Origin: Peptococcaceae bacterium UBA7702
GTDB taxonomy: Bacteria; Bacillota; Dehalobacteriia; UBA7702
Length of the DNA: 64,000 bases
NCBI GenBank assembly: GCA_002482535.1
Contig: DLGE01000001.1
Span: 717,513-781,512 of the forward strand
Reading direction: 5' to 3'
The translations under genes and the position numbers were made by a program. Each line of letters starts with the position of its first letter. Within the stretch, counting starts at the first letter, position 1. Shown here in pieces: positions 32,383 through 40,650 of the stretch. The notes beneath the pieces were generated by a model. The model had not been told where the DNA came from. It made no database searches and saw nothing but the letters and a program-made list of their open reading frames with translations.

Positions 32383-33528
32383 TTATCTCCAGGGCTTTTT
32401 CTGGGTCATATCGGGGAGGTGAAGCCACATGATGATGGCGTCTTCCCCGTTATCCTCGTAATAATGCTTCCGCAGTCCTTTTTGTAAAAAGCCGTGGCTT
32501 TTGTACAGGGTTAGGGCCGCTTCATTGCTGGGCCGCACTTCCAGGGTAATATCGTGGGCGCCGTAGAGCTGCGCCATCTGAATCAGATGCTCTAAAATCG
32601 CCTTTCCCTGGCCCTGGCGGCGGAAATCTTCATGGACCGCAATATTGGTGATGTGGCATTCATCACAGACAAGCCAAAAACCGCCGTAAGCGGTGACATG
32701 CTGATTGCTGCGCAAAACCCAGTAGTGGCCGTATGCGTTGGTCAGCTCGTTTTTGAACATGTTTTCCGTCCAGGGCACCGGGAACGCCGTTTTTTCCAAA
32801 ACGAGGAGTTCTTCGATATCCGCCGCTTTCATTTCGTCAACGGTAAAATCGGCGAATTTCGCGACGGCGTCAACGCTCCGGAGATACACCGGCAAAAGCT
32901 CCTCAGACGAAACCGCCCTTTCCGCCCCGGCGGTCAAGGCGATCAGCGCTTCCCCGCGGATCCCATGATAGGGATCTACCCCGAAGGAGCAGCGCTCCCC
33001 GTAGCATTCCTCGATTTCTCCCCGCCAGTTTTCCACGGCGTCGCCAAAAAAGAGGATATCGTCAAACCCCCCAAGCTCCGCCGCTAACTCCGTCAAAGGA
33101 GAAACCGCCGTATCTTTTAGGATCTTTTTCATTTCACCGTTTCGGTTATCGTAAACCGCGGCATAAACTTGACTTTTACGGGCGTCTAAAATCGGCACCA
33201 GGATACCGTGATAGCCCTTATAATTCAAGGCCAAAGCGTCCAGAGAACTCAGAGGGATTAATGGGATGTTCAGCATATCGCCGAAGCCTTTGGCCGTGGC
33301 AATGCCGATCCTTAAACCGGTAAAGGAACCGGGGCCTACAGTGACGCCGATCACATCAATATCCTGGGGTTTCATTTCTGTTTTGGCCAGCAATCCGTCG
33401 ATCATCGGCATCAAATAAGGCGCGTGATTTCGGTTATCCGCCGCTTCCGCCGCCGCCAAAACGGTAGGCCCTTCGCCGATGGCCGCGGCCATCGTTTTCG
33501 AACTGCAATCAAAGGCAAGAATCTTCAT
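32383..33528 (-). CDS. TsaB-RimI fusion protein (t6A-complex subunit plus ribosomal-protein acetyltransferase)
   Basis: A 381-residue fusion. Residues 1-215 are TsaB (FDCSSKTMAAAIG, GPGSFTGLRIG), the partner of TsaD in t6A synthesis. Residues 235-375 are a GNAT acetyltransferase like RimI (HITNIAVHEDFRRQGQGKAILEHL), which acetylates the N-terminus of ribosomal protein S18. The start at 33528 gives the standard TsaB N-terminus; the frame is open to 33609 in the overlap with tsaE. TsaB-RimI fusions are known in Bacillota. Ends overlap tsaE by 20 bases. Confidence 0.93.
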   Translation of the reverse strand: MKILAFDCSSKTMAAAIGEGPTVLAAAEAADNRNHAPYLMPMIDGLLAKTEMKPQDIDVIGVTVGPGSFTGLRIGIATAKGFGDMLNIPLIPLSSLDALALNYKGYHGILVPILDARKSQVYAAVYDNRNGEMKKILKDTAVSPLTELAAELGGFDDILFFGDAVENWRGEIEECYGERCSFGVDPYHGIRGEALIALTAGAERAVSSEELLPVYLRSVDAVAKFADFTVDEMKAADIEELLVLEKTAFPVPWTENMFKNELTNAYGHYWVLRSNQHVTAYGGFWLVCDECHITNIAVHEDFRRQGQGKAILEHLIQMAQLYGAHDITLEVRPSNEAALTLYKSHGFLQKGLRKHYYEDNGEDAIIMWLHLPDMTQKKPWR

Positions 33529-33985
33529 GCCGCTGCCACTCCTCCAAAATATCTCTGTGAAAATCATCCGTCGCCGAAAACATGATCTTTCTCTCGTCTT
33601 CGGCTTCACCCTCTGCGATTTCCACGTGAATATACCCGCCGGGGAAACCGTCCTTGATCACCGAAGCCCATTCAATCAACGCGACGCCGCCTTTTAGGTA
33701 TTCGTCAAAACCAAGCCCGTAAAAATCCTCGACATTGTTTAAATGATAGGCGTCAAAATGGTAAAAAGGCAAGCGCCCTTCATAAATACAGAGCAAGGTA
33801 TAAGAAGGACTTTTCACTGTGGCTTTGACCCCAAGTCCCTCGCCGAGGCCTTTGGCAAAGACCGTTTTTCCAGCGGCCAAAGCACCATCGACGAGTAAAT
33901 TCGTGGCCTCTTTCAGGTAAGGCGCGAGACCTTTGGCCAAACGGAACGTTTCTTCATGGTTTTTGGTGATATAGGTATATTTCAT
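33509..33985 (-). CDS. tsaE: tRNA threonylcarbamoyladenosine biosynthesis ATPase TsaE
   Basis: A 158-residue P-loop ATPase. Walker A is GALAAGKTVFAKG, a small change from the usual GDLGAGKTT; the SPSY motif and YHFDAYHLNN follow. It drives turnover of the TsaBD complex. It overlaps the upstream uracil-DNA glycosylase by 4 bases and tsaB-rimI by 20, so translation is coupled. Confidence 0.92.
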   Translation of the reverse strand: MKYTYITKNHEETFRLAKGLAPYLKEATNLLVDGALAAGKTVFAKGLGEGLGVKATVKSPSYTLLCIYEGRLPFYHFDAYHLNNVEDFYGLGFDEYLKGGVALIEWASVIKDGFPGGYIHVEIAEGEAEDERKIMFSATDDFHRDILEEWQRHEDSCL

Positions 33986-34569
33986 ACGTTCTGTGCTTTC
34001 ATTTCGTCATAAACGCGTTTGATTTCCTGAAAATCCTCCCAAACGGGAATCTTCTTTTGCGGGTCTCTTAAAAGCGCCGCCGGATGAAACGTCGGCATCA
34101 CCATGAATTTCCCCATTTCCACCCATTGCCCACGGGCTTTGGTGATGGCCAGGTTGGGATCAATGATAGCCTTCCCCGCGGAAGCCCCCAATAACACAAG
34201 AATTTTCGGGTTGATCTCCGCAATCTGCCGCCGCAGAAAGGGCAAACACGCTTTGACTTCTTCCGGGAGAGGCGCCCGATTCCCCGGCGGCCTGCATTTC
34301 ACGATGTTACAAATATAATAGTCCGCTTCGGGAATTTTCGCCGCCTGAATGATCTTATCCAGAAGCTGACCGGCACGGCCCACAAAAGGTACGCCGCTTA
34401 AATCTTCCTGTTCCCCAGGGCCTTCGCCGATGAAAACAATCCCGGCGTTTTCACTGCCGCGGCCAAATACAAGGCGGGTTTTGGTTTTTCCCAATACACA
34501 ATCTTCACAACACTGTAACTTTCCTTCCAAGGTTTCCAATTGCGGTTTCCGATTGATGATCATATTCAA
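33982..34569 (-). CDS. Uracil-DNA glycosylase, family 4 type
   Basis: A 195-residue DNA-repair enzyme with an iron-sulfur cluster (CEDCVLGKTK and two later Cys near residues 85 and 101), motif GEGPGEQED near 47, and a C-terminal HPAALLR. It removes uracil from DNA. It overlaps the alanine racemase end and tsaE start by 4 bases each. Confidence 0.93.
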   Translation of the reverse strand: MNMIINRKPQLETLEGKLQCCEDCVLGKTKTRLVFGRGSENAGIVFIGEGPGEQEDLSGVPFVGRAGQLLDKIIQAAKIPEADYYICNIVKCRPPGNRAPLPEEVKACLPFLRRQIAEINPKILVLLGASAGKAIIDPNLAITKARGQWVEMGKFMVMPTFHPAALLRDPQKKIPVWEDFQEIKRVYDEMKAQNV

Positions 34570-35690
34570 TCCTCTTCTTCAAAATCTTGAAAATAATAAT
34601 ATTTGGGTATCCGCTTGACGGAAGTCAAAATTTCGTGGGGTACGGTTTGCGCCCATGCACTTACCTCCCACACGGAAATAAACCCTTCTCCCTGTTTGCC
34701 GTAGAGAACCACCTCATCCCCGACTTTTACCTGAGGAACGTCGGTGACGTCGATCATACATTGATCCATACAGATATTCCCCACTTGCGGTACCCGCCGT
34801 CCGTGGATGAGCATCTCCCCTTTTCCGCTCAAACAGCGCAGGTAGCCATCGGCATAGCCCATAGGCACGGTGGCGATGAGCCGGGGTTCTTTCGCGATGA
34901 AATTTCCCATATAGCTGATTTCCGCACCGGCTGCCACCGGGTCAAGGCGCACCACGGCGCTTTTTAAAGTAAGCACTTCCCGTAATTCCGGGGATTTTGG
35001 GGAAGCCGTGCCAAAGCCGTGAAGCAAAATACCGGGGCGCACCATATCAAAGTAACTCTCCGGATAATCGAGAATCCCGTTACTGTTGGCCAGGTGACGG
35101 ATGGGAAAGGGTACCCCTGCCGCCGCCAAATCTTCGTTAAAGGCTCGAAATTCCGCGATTTGCCTGTCGGTGAAGTCCCTGCTTTTATCGGTTTGGGCAA
35201 GATGGGAAAAGATCCCCTCCATATCGATGTTGGGCATTTCGGAGATCACTTTGATCTCACCTTTGCTGGCTTCCGTCAGAGGAAAGCCGAGGCGATGCAT
35301 ACCCGTGTCAATCTTTATGTGAATTTTCGCTTTTTTTCGCATTTTACCGGCAAGGAAATCGATGAGACAGGCCGTACCGAAGTGAAACACCGCGACGGTA
35401 AGGTCGTAGTAAATCGCCCCGGGCATATCCTTTTCAGAAATGGCGCCCAAAACGAGAATCGGCAGCTCAATGCCGCCTTTCCGTAATTCGATACCTTCTT
35501 CGGCATTGGCGACGGCCAAATAATCTGCCCCCTCCTCCAACAGTACGCGAACCATGGGGAAAACGCCCATACCGTAACCGTTGGCTTTCACGGCAGGACA
35601 GATTTTTCTTTCTTTACCGACGAGACGGCGAACGACGCCCATATTATGGCGGAGCGCCTCGGTATCGTATTCGGCTCTGTTATACGACAT
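34566..35690 (-). CDS. alr: Alanine racemase
   Basis: A 374-residue PLP enzyme. The Lys that binds PLP is in VKANGYGMG (about residue 34) and the conserved MGYADGYLR lies near 270. It makes D-alanine for peptidoglycan. Its start touches the stop of the NAD(P)HX repair gene and its stop overlaps the glycosylase start. Confidence 0.94.
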   Translation of the reverse strand: MSYNRAEYDTEALRHNMGVVRRLVGKERKICPAVKANGYGMGVFPMVRVLLEEGADYLAVANAEEGIELRKGGIELPILVLGAISEKDMPGAIYYDLTVAVFHFGTACLIDFLAGKMRKKAKIHIKIDTGMHRLGFPLTEASKGEIKVISEMPNIDMEGIFSHLAQTDKSRDFTDRQIAEFRAFNEDLAAAGVPFPIRHLANSNGILDYPESYFDMVRPGILLHGFGTASPKSPELREVLTLKSAVVRLDPVAAGAEISYMGNFIAKEPRLIATVPMGYADGYLRCLSGKGEMLIHGRRVPQVGNICMDQCMIDVTDVPQVKVGDEVVLYGKQGEGFISVWEVSAWAQTVPHEILTSVKRIPKYYYFQDFEEED

Positions 35691-37258
35691 TATACATGAG
35701 CTCCCTTTAATTTCTGTTCATAAGCGGCCAGCACCCCAGGGAGATAACCGATGATATCACCGGCGTTTAAGCCCATTTCGCCCTTGTCAAGGGCGGCGGT
35801 ATCTCCGGCCAGGCCGTGAAAATAGACGCCCAAGGCGGCGGCGGTCAGGGCGTCGAGTCCCTGGCCCAACAGGGCGCCGATGATACCGGAAAGCACGTCG
35901 CCCATGCCGCCGGTGGCCATACCGGCGTTACCGGTGCAATTCACCAAAAGCTTCCCTTCCGGTGAAGCAATCAGAGTGCGGCTGCCTTTTAAAACCACCA
36001 CAGCGCCGTATTTCTCCGCGGCCAACCTCACGGCATCCAAGCGGTTTTCCTGTACCTCACGAATGCTCCAACCGAGCATACGGGACATTTCTCCGGGATG
36101 AGGCGTCAGCACCAGAGGGTGATGGCTCTTCTTTCTGCCGTTGAGTTCGCCCAGGGCCAGGAGGGCGTCGGCGTCAAGGACCAAGGGGCAGTTGATGCTT
36201 TCCAGTATTTTTTTCACCAGGGCCATGCTGTCGTCGGTACGGGAAAGACCCATACCCAAAACGAGAACTTTATTACCGGTCTGCTGCAAAATCGGATCGG
36301 CGGCGGCCAGCCCCAAAGAACCGTCGGCGTTTTCCGGCAGACCAAAGGTCATGGCCTCCAAATTGTGGGTTTTGACCACCTCATGAAGGCTTTTCGGCAT
36401 CATATAGGTGACGAGACCGGCGCCTGCTTTCAAAGCGCCCTTCCCCGCTAAAATCAAAGAGCCTGTCATATTGGCGGAACCTCCAACCACTAAAATGTGG
36501 CCGAAAATGCCTTTATGGGAATCCGCTTTCCGAGGTTTCATTTTCGTCAATGCCCAGGCTTCGTCAATGAGCACGTCGTCGTTTTCTTTTTCCGCCAGCA
36601 ATGATGGTGGGAAGGAAATATCCACCACCTGAAGGGTTCCGTTTTTTTCGCCACCGGGAGCTAAAACATTCCCCAGCTTCGGCAGGGCAAAAGCGACAGT
36701 ATGGTCGGCTGCCACAACGGTTTTTGCCGTTTCCCCATTGTCCGCGTTGACACCGGAAGGGATATCCAGGGCGAGTACGGGGCGGCCCACGCCATTGATC
36801 GTGTTGACGACATCTTTTGCCAGTCCTTCCATTTCCCCTTGAAAACCGGAGCCAAAAATCGCATCGACAATCAGGGAGGAAGCCATCAATTTCAGGCGAA
36901 ACAGAGTCAGATCCCGGGCTTTGTGGAGAAAGGTTGTCTTGATAGAAAGGGCGGAAACGATCTGCAAATTGGCCTTGGCCGCCGGAGAAAAGTCCTCCGC
37001 CGGGGCGAGGCAGAAAACTTCCACCTCAAAACCGCGGTTAAACAAATGCCTGGATAGCACCAGGCCATCGCCACCGTTATTGCCTTTGCCGCAAATCACC
37101 GCGACCTTGGCCTGCTTTCCCACTTCTGCCAGCAGTTCGGCGGCAAAATCGGCGCTGCGCAGCCCGGCGTTTTCCATCAAAACCAACGTATCGAGTCCGT
37201 ATACCGTCAAAGCTTCCCGATCCATTTCCCTGGAAGCCGCTCCGTCGATTAAACGCAT
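35690..37258 (-). CDS. Bifunctional NAD(P)H-hydrate epimerase/dehydratase (NnrE-NnrD)
   Basis: A 522-residue two-domain repair enzyme. The N-terminal epimerase domain (1-215) has NNGGDGLVLSRHL; the C-terminal ribokinase-like dehydratase (230-515) has LTPHPGEMSRML and GNAGMATGGMGDVLSG. It restores NADH and NADPH damaged to their hydrates. The start at 37258 is set by AGGAAGGA; the frame is open to 37339. It follows acpS by 1 base. Confidence 0.92.
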   Translation of the reverse strand: MRLIDGAASREMDREALTVYGLDTLVLMENAGLRSADFAAELLAEVGKQAKVAVICGKGNNGGDGLVLSRHLFNRGFEVEVFCLAPAEDFSPAAKANLQIVSALSIKTTFLHKARDLTLFRLKLMASSLIVDAIFGSGFQGEMEGLAKDVVNTINGVGRPVLALDIPSGVNADNGETAKTVVAADHTVAFALPKLGNVLAPGGEKNGTLQVVDISFPPSLLAEKENDDVLIDEAWALTKMKPRKADSHKGIFGHILVVGGSANMTGSLILAGKGALKAGAGLVTYMMPKSLHEVVKTHNLEAMTFGLPENADGSLGLAAADPILQQTGNKVLVLGMGLSRTDDSMALVKKILESINCPLVLDADALLALGELNGRKKSHHPLVLTPHPGEMSRMLGWSIREVQENRLDAVRLAAEKYGAVVVLKGSRTLIASPEGKLLVNCTGNAGMATGGMGDVLSGIIGALLGQGLDALTAAALGVYFHGLAGDTAALDKGEMGLNAGDIIGYLPGVLAAYEQKLKGAHV

Positions 37259-37259
37259 A

Positions 37260-37622
37260 TCAATCCTTCCTTTCAGCAACACATTGCCCACAGGCAAAGG
37301 CCACGGCATACTCTTTGCAATGTGATAAAGACAAATCAATATCGATGATGCCCAAGGCTTCTTGCAGTGCCTTGGCTTTTCCTGTCAACTCATAATAAGG
37401 ACGGCCTTTTTCGTCGTTGAGAATCGCAATCTCATAAAAGGGGACCTTTTCCCCAAGAACTTTGATCAGGGCTTCCTTGGCACAAAAACGCGCCGCCATG
37501 CTCTCCGCCCGCCAGGGCAGTTCCAACTCTTTGGGGGAATAAACGCGCTTTAAAAAAGCGTCGCTGCCAAGGTTTTTCGCCACTCTTTCAATTTCAATGA
37601 TATCCGTGCCGATCCTGATCAT
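37260..37622 (-). CDS. acpS: Holo-[acyl-carrier-protein] synthase
   Basis: A 120-residue phosphopantetheinyl transferase with the family signature IGTDIIEIERV (metal Asp) and RFCAKEALIKVLG (Glu, Lys). It activates the acyl-carrier protein of fatty-acid synthesis. It is the first gene of the leftward operon to tsaD. Confidence 0.94.
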   Translation of the reverse strand: MIRIGTDIIEIERVAKNLGSDAFLKRVYSPKELELPWRAESMAARFCAKEALIKVLGEKVPFYEIAILNDEKGRPYYELTGKAKALQEALGIIDIDLSLSHCKEYAVAFACGQCVAERKD

Positions 37623-37708
37623 AAATCACAAAAATCCCCTTAATGGACTTTACTTCTTTCATATTTTACAATATAATTGGAATAATAGCAAACGGAGATG
37701 AAAAATAA

Positions 37709-38578
37709 ATGAAAAAACTGTTTCTCTTGCCGGTCCTTTTCCTGATGCTGCTGCTGACCTCGTGTCAGTTCACCGACAACAGCACTTATACCGGCGACCT
37801 CAAGCTGAACATTCAGCACATCAACGAAAGCGACAACGACAAAAATATCGATATCTCCTATCCCGTATTTGGCGGTATTGAAAACAAAGAAGCCATCACC
37901 ATCATCAATTCCTCGATCTCCAACTACGTCACCGCGGAATACGATGAATTTCAGAACGCCCTGACCACGAAAAATCAAAGCGTGATCACCGACGCGGCAA
38001 CCAACGGCAGCGGCGATTCCAGTGACTCCAATGATTCTGACGACTCCGACGATTCCGATATCTCTGATGATTCAGATAATTCCGGTGCTTCCGGTGATGA
38101 CACCGCCGCCAACGGCAGCGGTACTGCAAATACAGGTAGCACCGGTGAACCCATCCGGCTCACCATGAGTTTCAAGATCACCTATAATAAAAACGATTAT
38201 CTCTGTGTTGTGCAGACCTACGAAAAAGAGTTGGGACAAAACAAGACTTTTACGGGACAGCGAAGTTTCTTATTCAGCTTAAAAAATGCCGCTTACCTAT
38301 CCTTGGGCGAAGTATTCGATTTTGACAGCGGTTTTCCCGCCTACATCAACAAAGGCATTGAAGCGGAATTGGACAAAGGCGCTTACAATACCTACGACCG
38401 CGACAACGGCTTTACGGGAATCTCCAAGGATTGCAATTTCTATATCGATCACAACTACCTATATATCTATTATAACGCTTTGGAAATCAGTCCCGATATG
38501 GATATCGTCCCCACCTTCGCCTTTAAAATCAAAGACCTGAAGGAATACTTTAACGACGATTTCACCAACATCTTCTGA
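37709..38578 (+). CDS. Lipoprotein with DUF4163/DUF3298-like domains and a Ser/Asp-rich insert
   Basis: A 289-residue exported protein. The lipobox is LLTSC at residue 19. Residues 35-90 and 150-285 match the DUF4163 and DUF3298 pair seen in RsiV and PdaC-type surface proteins. Between them lies a Ser/Asp/Asn-rich linker (about 95-150) with many SD pairs, likely a flexible spacer. AAACGGAG precedes the ATG. It stands alone between two leftward genes, so it is probably transcribed on its own. Confidence 0.75.
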   Translation: MKKLFLLPVLFLMLLLTSCQFTDNSTYTGDLKLNIQHINESDNDKNIDISYPVFGGIENKEAITIINSSISNYVTAEYDEFQNALTTKNQSVITDAATNGSGDSSDSNDSDDSDDSDISDDSDNSGASGDDTAANGSGTANTGSTGEPIRLTMSFKITYNKNDYLCVVQTYEKELGQNKTFTGQRSFLFSLKNAAYLSLGEVFDFDSGFPAYINKGIEAELDKGAYNTYDRDNGFTGISKDCNFYIDHNYLYIYYNALEISPDMDIVPTFAFKIKDLKEYFNDDFTNIF

Positions 38579-39301
38579 TCAGACCTCCATCAGCAACAAC
38601 GGCCTGAAATCAAGATAATCGGCACTGGTCAGATAATAGGAGGTGCCGTTCTTTGGCCCTTGGAAGGCAGTGCTATGACTCTTATCGTGGAGATGGCCGT
38701 AGACGGTTTTGAACACACGGTAGCGGCGAAATAGCTCCGTCACTTCGTTGTCCGCGCCGTTTTCCGCCACAGGCATAAAATGATTCATATTGATTACCGG
38801 GCGGCCACCGGCCGCCTCAAGAGAGAGCTCCTGTCTGATGAGCTCTCTTTTGTATATCTTTTCATCATTGACGCCAAAGCCCGCCGCGGTGGGCAGCGTC
38901 CAAAGGCGCGTGCCGCAAACGGCAAAATTGGGGAAAAGTACCGCGTCATTTTGAATGACCGCGGTCTGCTCCGGCAGATAAGCCCTAATCTTTGATAGGC
39001 TGTGCCACCAATAATCGTGGTTGCCCCGGATCATGATCTTTCTACCCTTGAGGGAACTGACAAAATCAAGATCAAAGCCGGCATCCGTCAGGGTCATGGC
39101 CCAAGAAATATCCCCAGCGATCAGCACAAGATCCGTCTCGGACACCGTATCCTGCCAGCGTTCATATATCTTTTTTATATGGAGATCCCAGCGACTGCCG
39201 AAGACGTCCATGGGTTTTTCACCGTAAAAGGTCGTTGGATCTTCCCGGTCAAAGGGTTTGGCCAAGGAAAGATGAAGATCCGCGAGGGCAAATATTTTCA
39301 C
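38579..39301 (-). CDS. Metallophosphoesterase
   Basis: A 241-residue calcineurin-like phosphoesterase. The start GTG at 39301 overlaps the stop of the DUF1294 gene (GTGA) and has AGGAG before it. DLHLS, GDISWAM, GNHDYWW and NMNHF, then GHLHD, form the metal site. It differs from the one at 3731. The target is unknown. On the minus strand it is 1 base after the DUF1294 gene stop, so coupled. Confidence 0.86.
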   Translation of the reverse strand: MKIFALADLHLSLAKPFDREDPTTFYGEKPMDVFGSRWDLHIKKIYERWQDTVSETDLVLIAGDISWAMTLTDAGFDLDFVSSLKGRKIMIRGNHDYWWHSLSKIRAYLPEQTAVIQNDAVLFPNFAVCGTRLWTLPTAAGFGVNDEKIYKRELIRQELSLEAAGGRPVINMNHFMPVAENGADNEVTELFRRYRVFKTVYGHLHDKSHSTAFQGPKNGTSYYLTSADYLDFRPLLLMEV

Positions 39302-39573
39302 AATAAATCTCCTGTGATCAGCCAGTAAACGACGATGACATTGAAAATAAGGAAACATGGCATCAAAATTTTAAAAGACAGATGCCTCGTTTTATGGCGC
39401 AGGGCATACATACCGAGGAGCCCGCCCAAAGCGCCGCCCAAAAAAGCGAAGGAGAAGAGGGTGTGTTCCGGTATGCGCCATTCCCTGCGTTTGGCGCGGC
39501 GTTTATCCGCGAACATCGCGTAAAAGGCGAATAAATTCATGAAAACGAGGTAAATTAGCAGTGGTTTACTCAT
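39298..39573 (-). CDS. DUF1294 membrane protein
   Basis: A 91-residue protein with two hydrophobic segments (about 3-18 and 68-88). It has the DUF1294 pattern DKRRAKRREWRIPEHTLFSFAFLGG. The start at 39573 follows GGAGGTAAAA. Function unknown; members are small inner-membrane proteins. It overlaps the phosphoesterase start. Confidence 0.82.
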   Translation of the reverse strand: MSKPLLIYLVFMNLFAFYAMFADKRRAKRREWRIPEHTLFSFAFLGGALGGLLGMYALRHKTRHLSFKILMPCFLIFNVIVVYWLITGDLL

Positions 39574-39636
39574 TTTTACCTCCATCAGTATATTTTCCCG
39601 GTTTTGTTTCATAATAACAAAAAAGGAGGTCACATT

Positions 39637-39858
39637 ATGAATGTTCTCAACAAAATATTTCTCATTATTTTAATTATTGGCGGCATCAACTGGGGTTTGA
39701 TCGGACTTTTTCAATACGATCTTGTCGCCGCACTCTTTGGCGGGGCGGCCTCGATGATCAGCAGAATCATCTACACCTTGGTCGGTATTTCCGCACTCTA
39801 CTGTATTACAATGCTCTTTTACCGCACCAGTGACCACGAACTTGTGGGAGAACACTAA
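39637..39858 (+). CDS. DUF378 family membrane protein
   Basis: A 73-residue protein with two membrane helices and the DUF378 signature GGINWGLIGLF. The start at 39637 is set by AAGGAGG. Function unknown. It is followed by a strong terminator. Confidence 0.85.
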   Translation: MNVLNKIFLIILIIGGINWGLIGLFQYDLVAALFGGAASMISRIIYTLVGISALYCITMLFYRTSDHELVGEH

Positions 39859-39874
39859 ATACAAAGACGTGAAA

Positions 39875-39918
39875 AAAGCCAAGGCTCTACGGAATGAGAG
39901 TCTTGGCTTCTTTTTTTA
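39875..39918 (+). terminator. Rho-independent terminator
   Basis: AAGCCAAGGCTCT pairs with AGAGTCTTGGCTT with one mismatch and is followed by a T run. Confidence 0.8.
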
Positions 39919-39921
39919 TCA

Positions 39922-40539
39922 TTAACCGAGAATCACTCCGCAATCGCCGTTTTTCACCAAGGCGGCATTGGCTTCATCGGTATCGAGATGAAAGTCCAAT
40001 TTCATTTTATCGCCTACCCTGGCAATCACATCGCAAAAAACAACATCTTTTTGGCCGCGGACGAGGACGGTCAGCACCTGTTTGTCTTTGATGCCCATTT
40101 TTTCGGCTTCGTCGGTATGGAAATGAATATGGAGATGCGCAACAATGCAGCCTTTATCCAGTTCCACTTCACCCTTGGGGCCCACCAGTTTGCAGCCTTC
40201 GCTCCCCTCTAATTTACCGGATTCCCGCAACAGCGCGTTGACGCCGATGGTGCGGGCGTCGGTCTGGGCCAATTCCACCTGGGTTTCAGGGCGGGTCGGC
40301 CCTAAAATGCGGACTTTTTTCAGGGTTCCTTTGGGTCCCACCACATCGACGGTTTCTTCACAGGCGTACTGTCCCGGCTGGCTCAAATCTTTTTTAGGGG
40401 TCAGCTCATACCCTGCCCCGAAAAGCGCTTCCAAATCCGCCTGGGTGACATGGACATGCTTATTGGAAATCCCGATTGGCACTTGCTTATCCTTATAATC
40501 GTCAAAGTTGATTTCCTTGAAATTGATTCCTTTTTCCAT
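39922..40539 (-). CDS. Phosphate propanoyltransferase, PduL type
   Basis: A 205-residue acyltransferase: PIGISNKHVHVT near residue 21, GPTRPETQVELA, and the zinc His in AHLHIHFH. PduL enzymes swap phosphate and CoA on acetyl or propionyl groups. No microcompartment genes are nearby, so it probably serves as a housekeeping phosphotransacetylase. It starts after AAGGAG. Confidence 0.93.
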   Translation of the reverse strand: MEKGINFKEINFDDYKDKQVPIGISNKHVHVTQADLEALFGAGYELTPKKDLSQPGQYACEETVDVVGPKGTLKKVRILGPTRPETQVELAQTDARTIGVNALLRESGKLEGSEGCKLVGPKGEVELDKGCIVAHLHIHFHTDEAEKMGIKDKQVLTVLVRGQKDVVFCDVIARVGDKMKLDFHLDTDEANAALVKNGDCGVILG

Positions 40540-40650
40540 TTGCGTAGACTCCTTCCAAATCCTGTTTTATATATATGATACGTTCATTTTATCAAACCGC
40601 ACCTTAAATAACAAGTGGCTACTGCGATTTTTGCAAGAAAATACAAAACT

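Noticed and set aside
39922..40539. PduL as part of a microcompartment locus
   Set aside because: No shell-protein or diol-dehydratase genes lie nearby.
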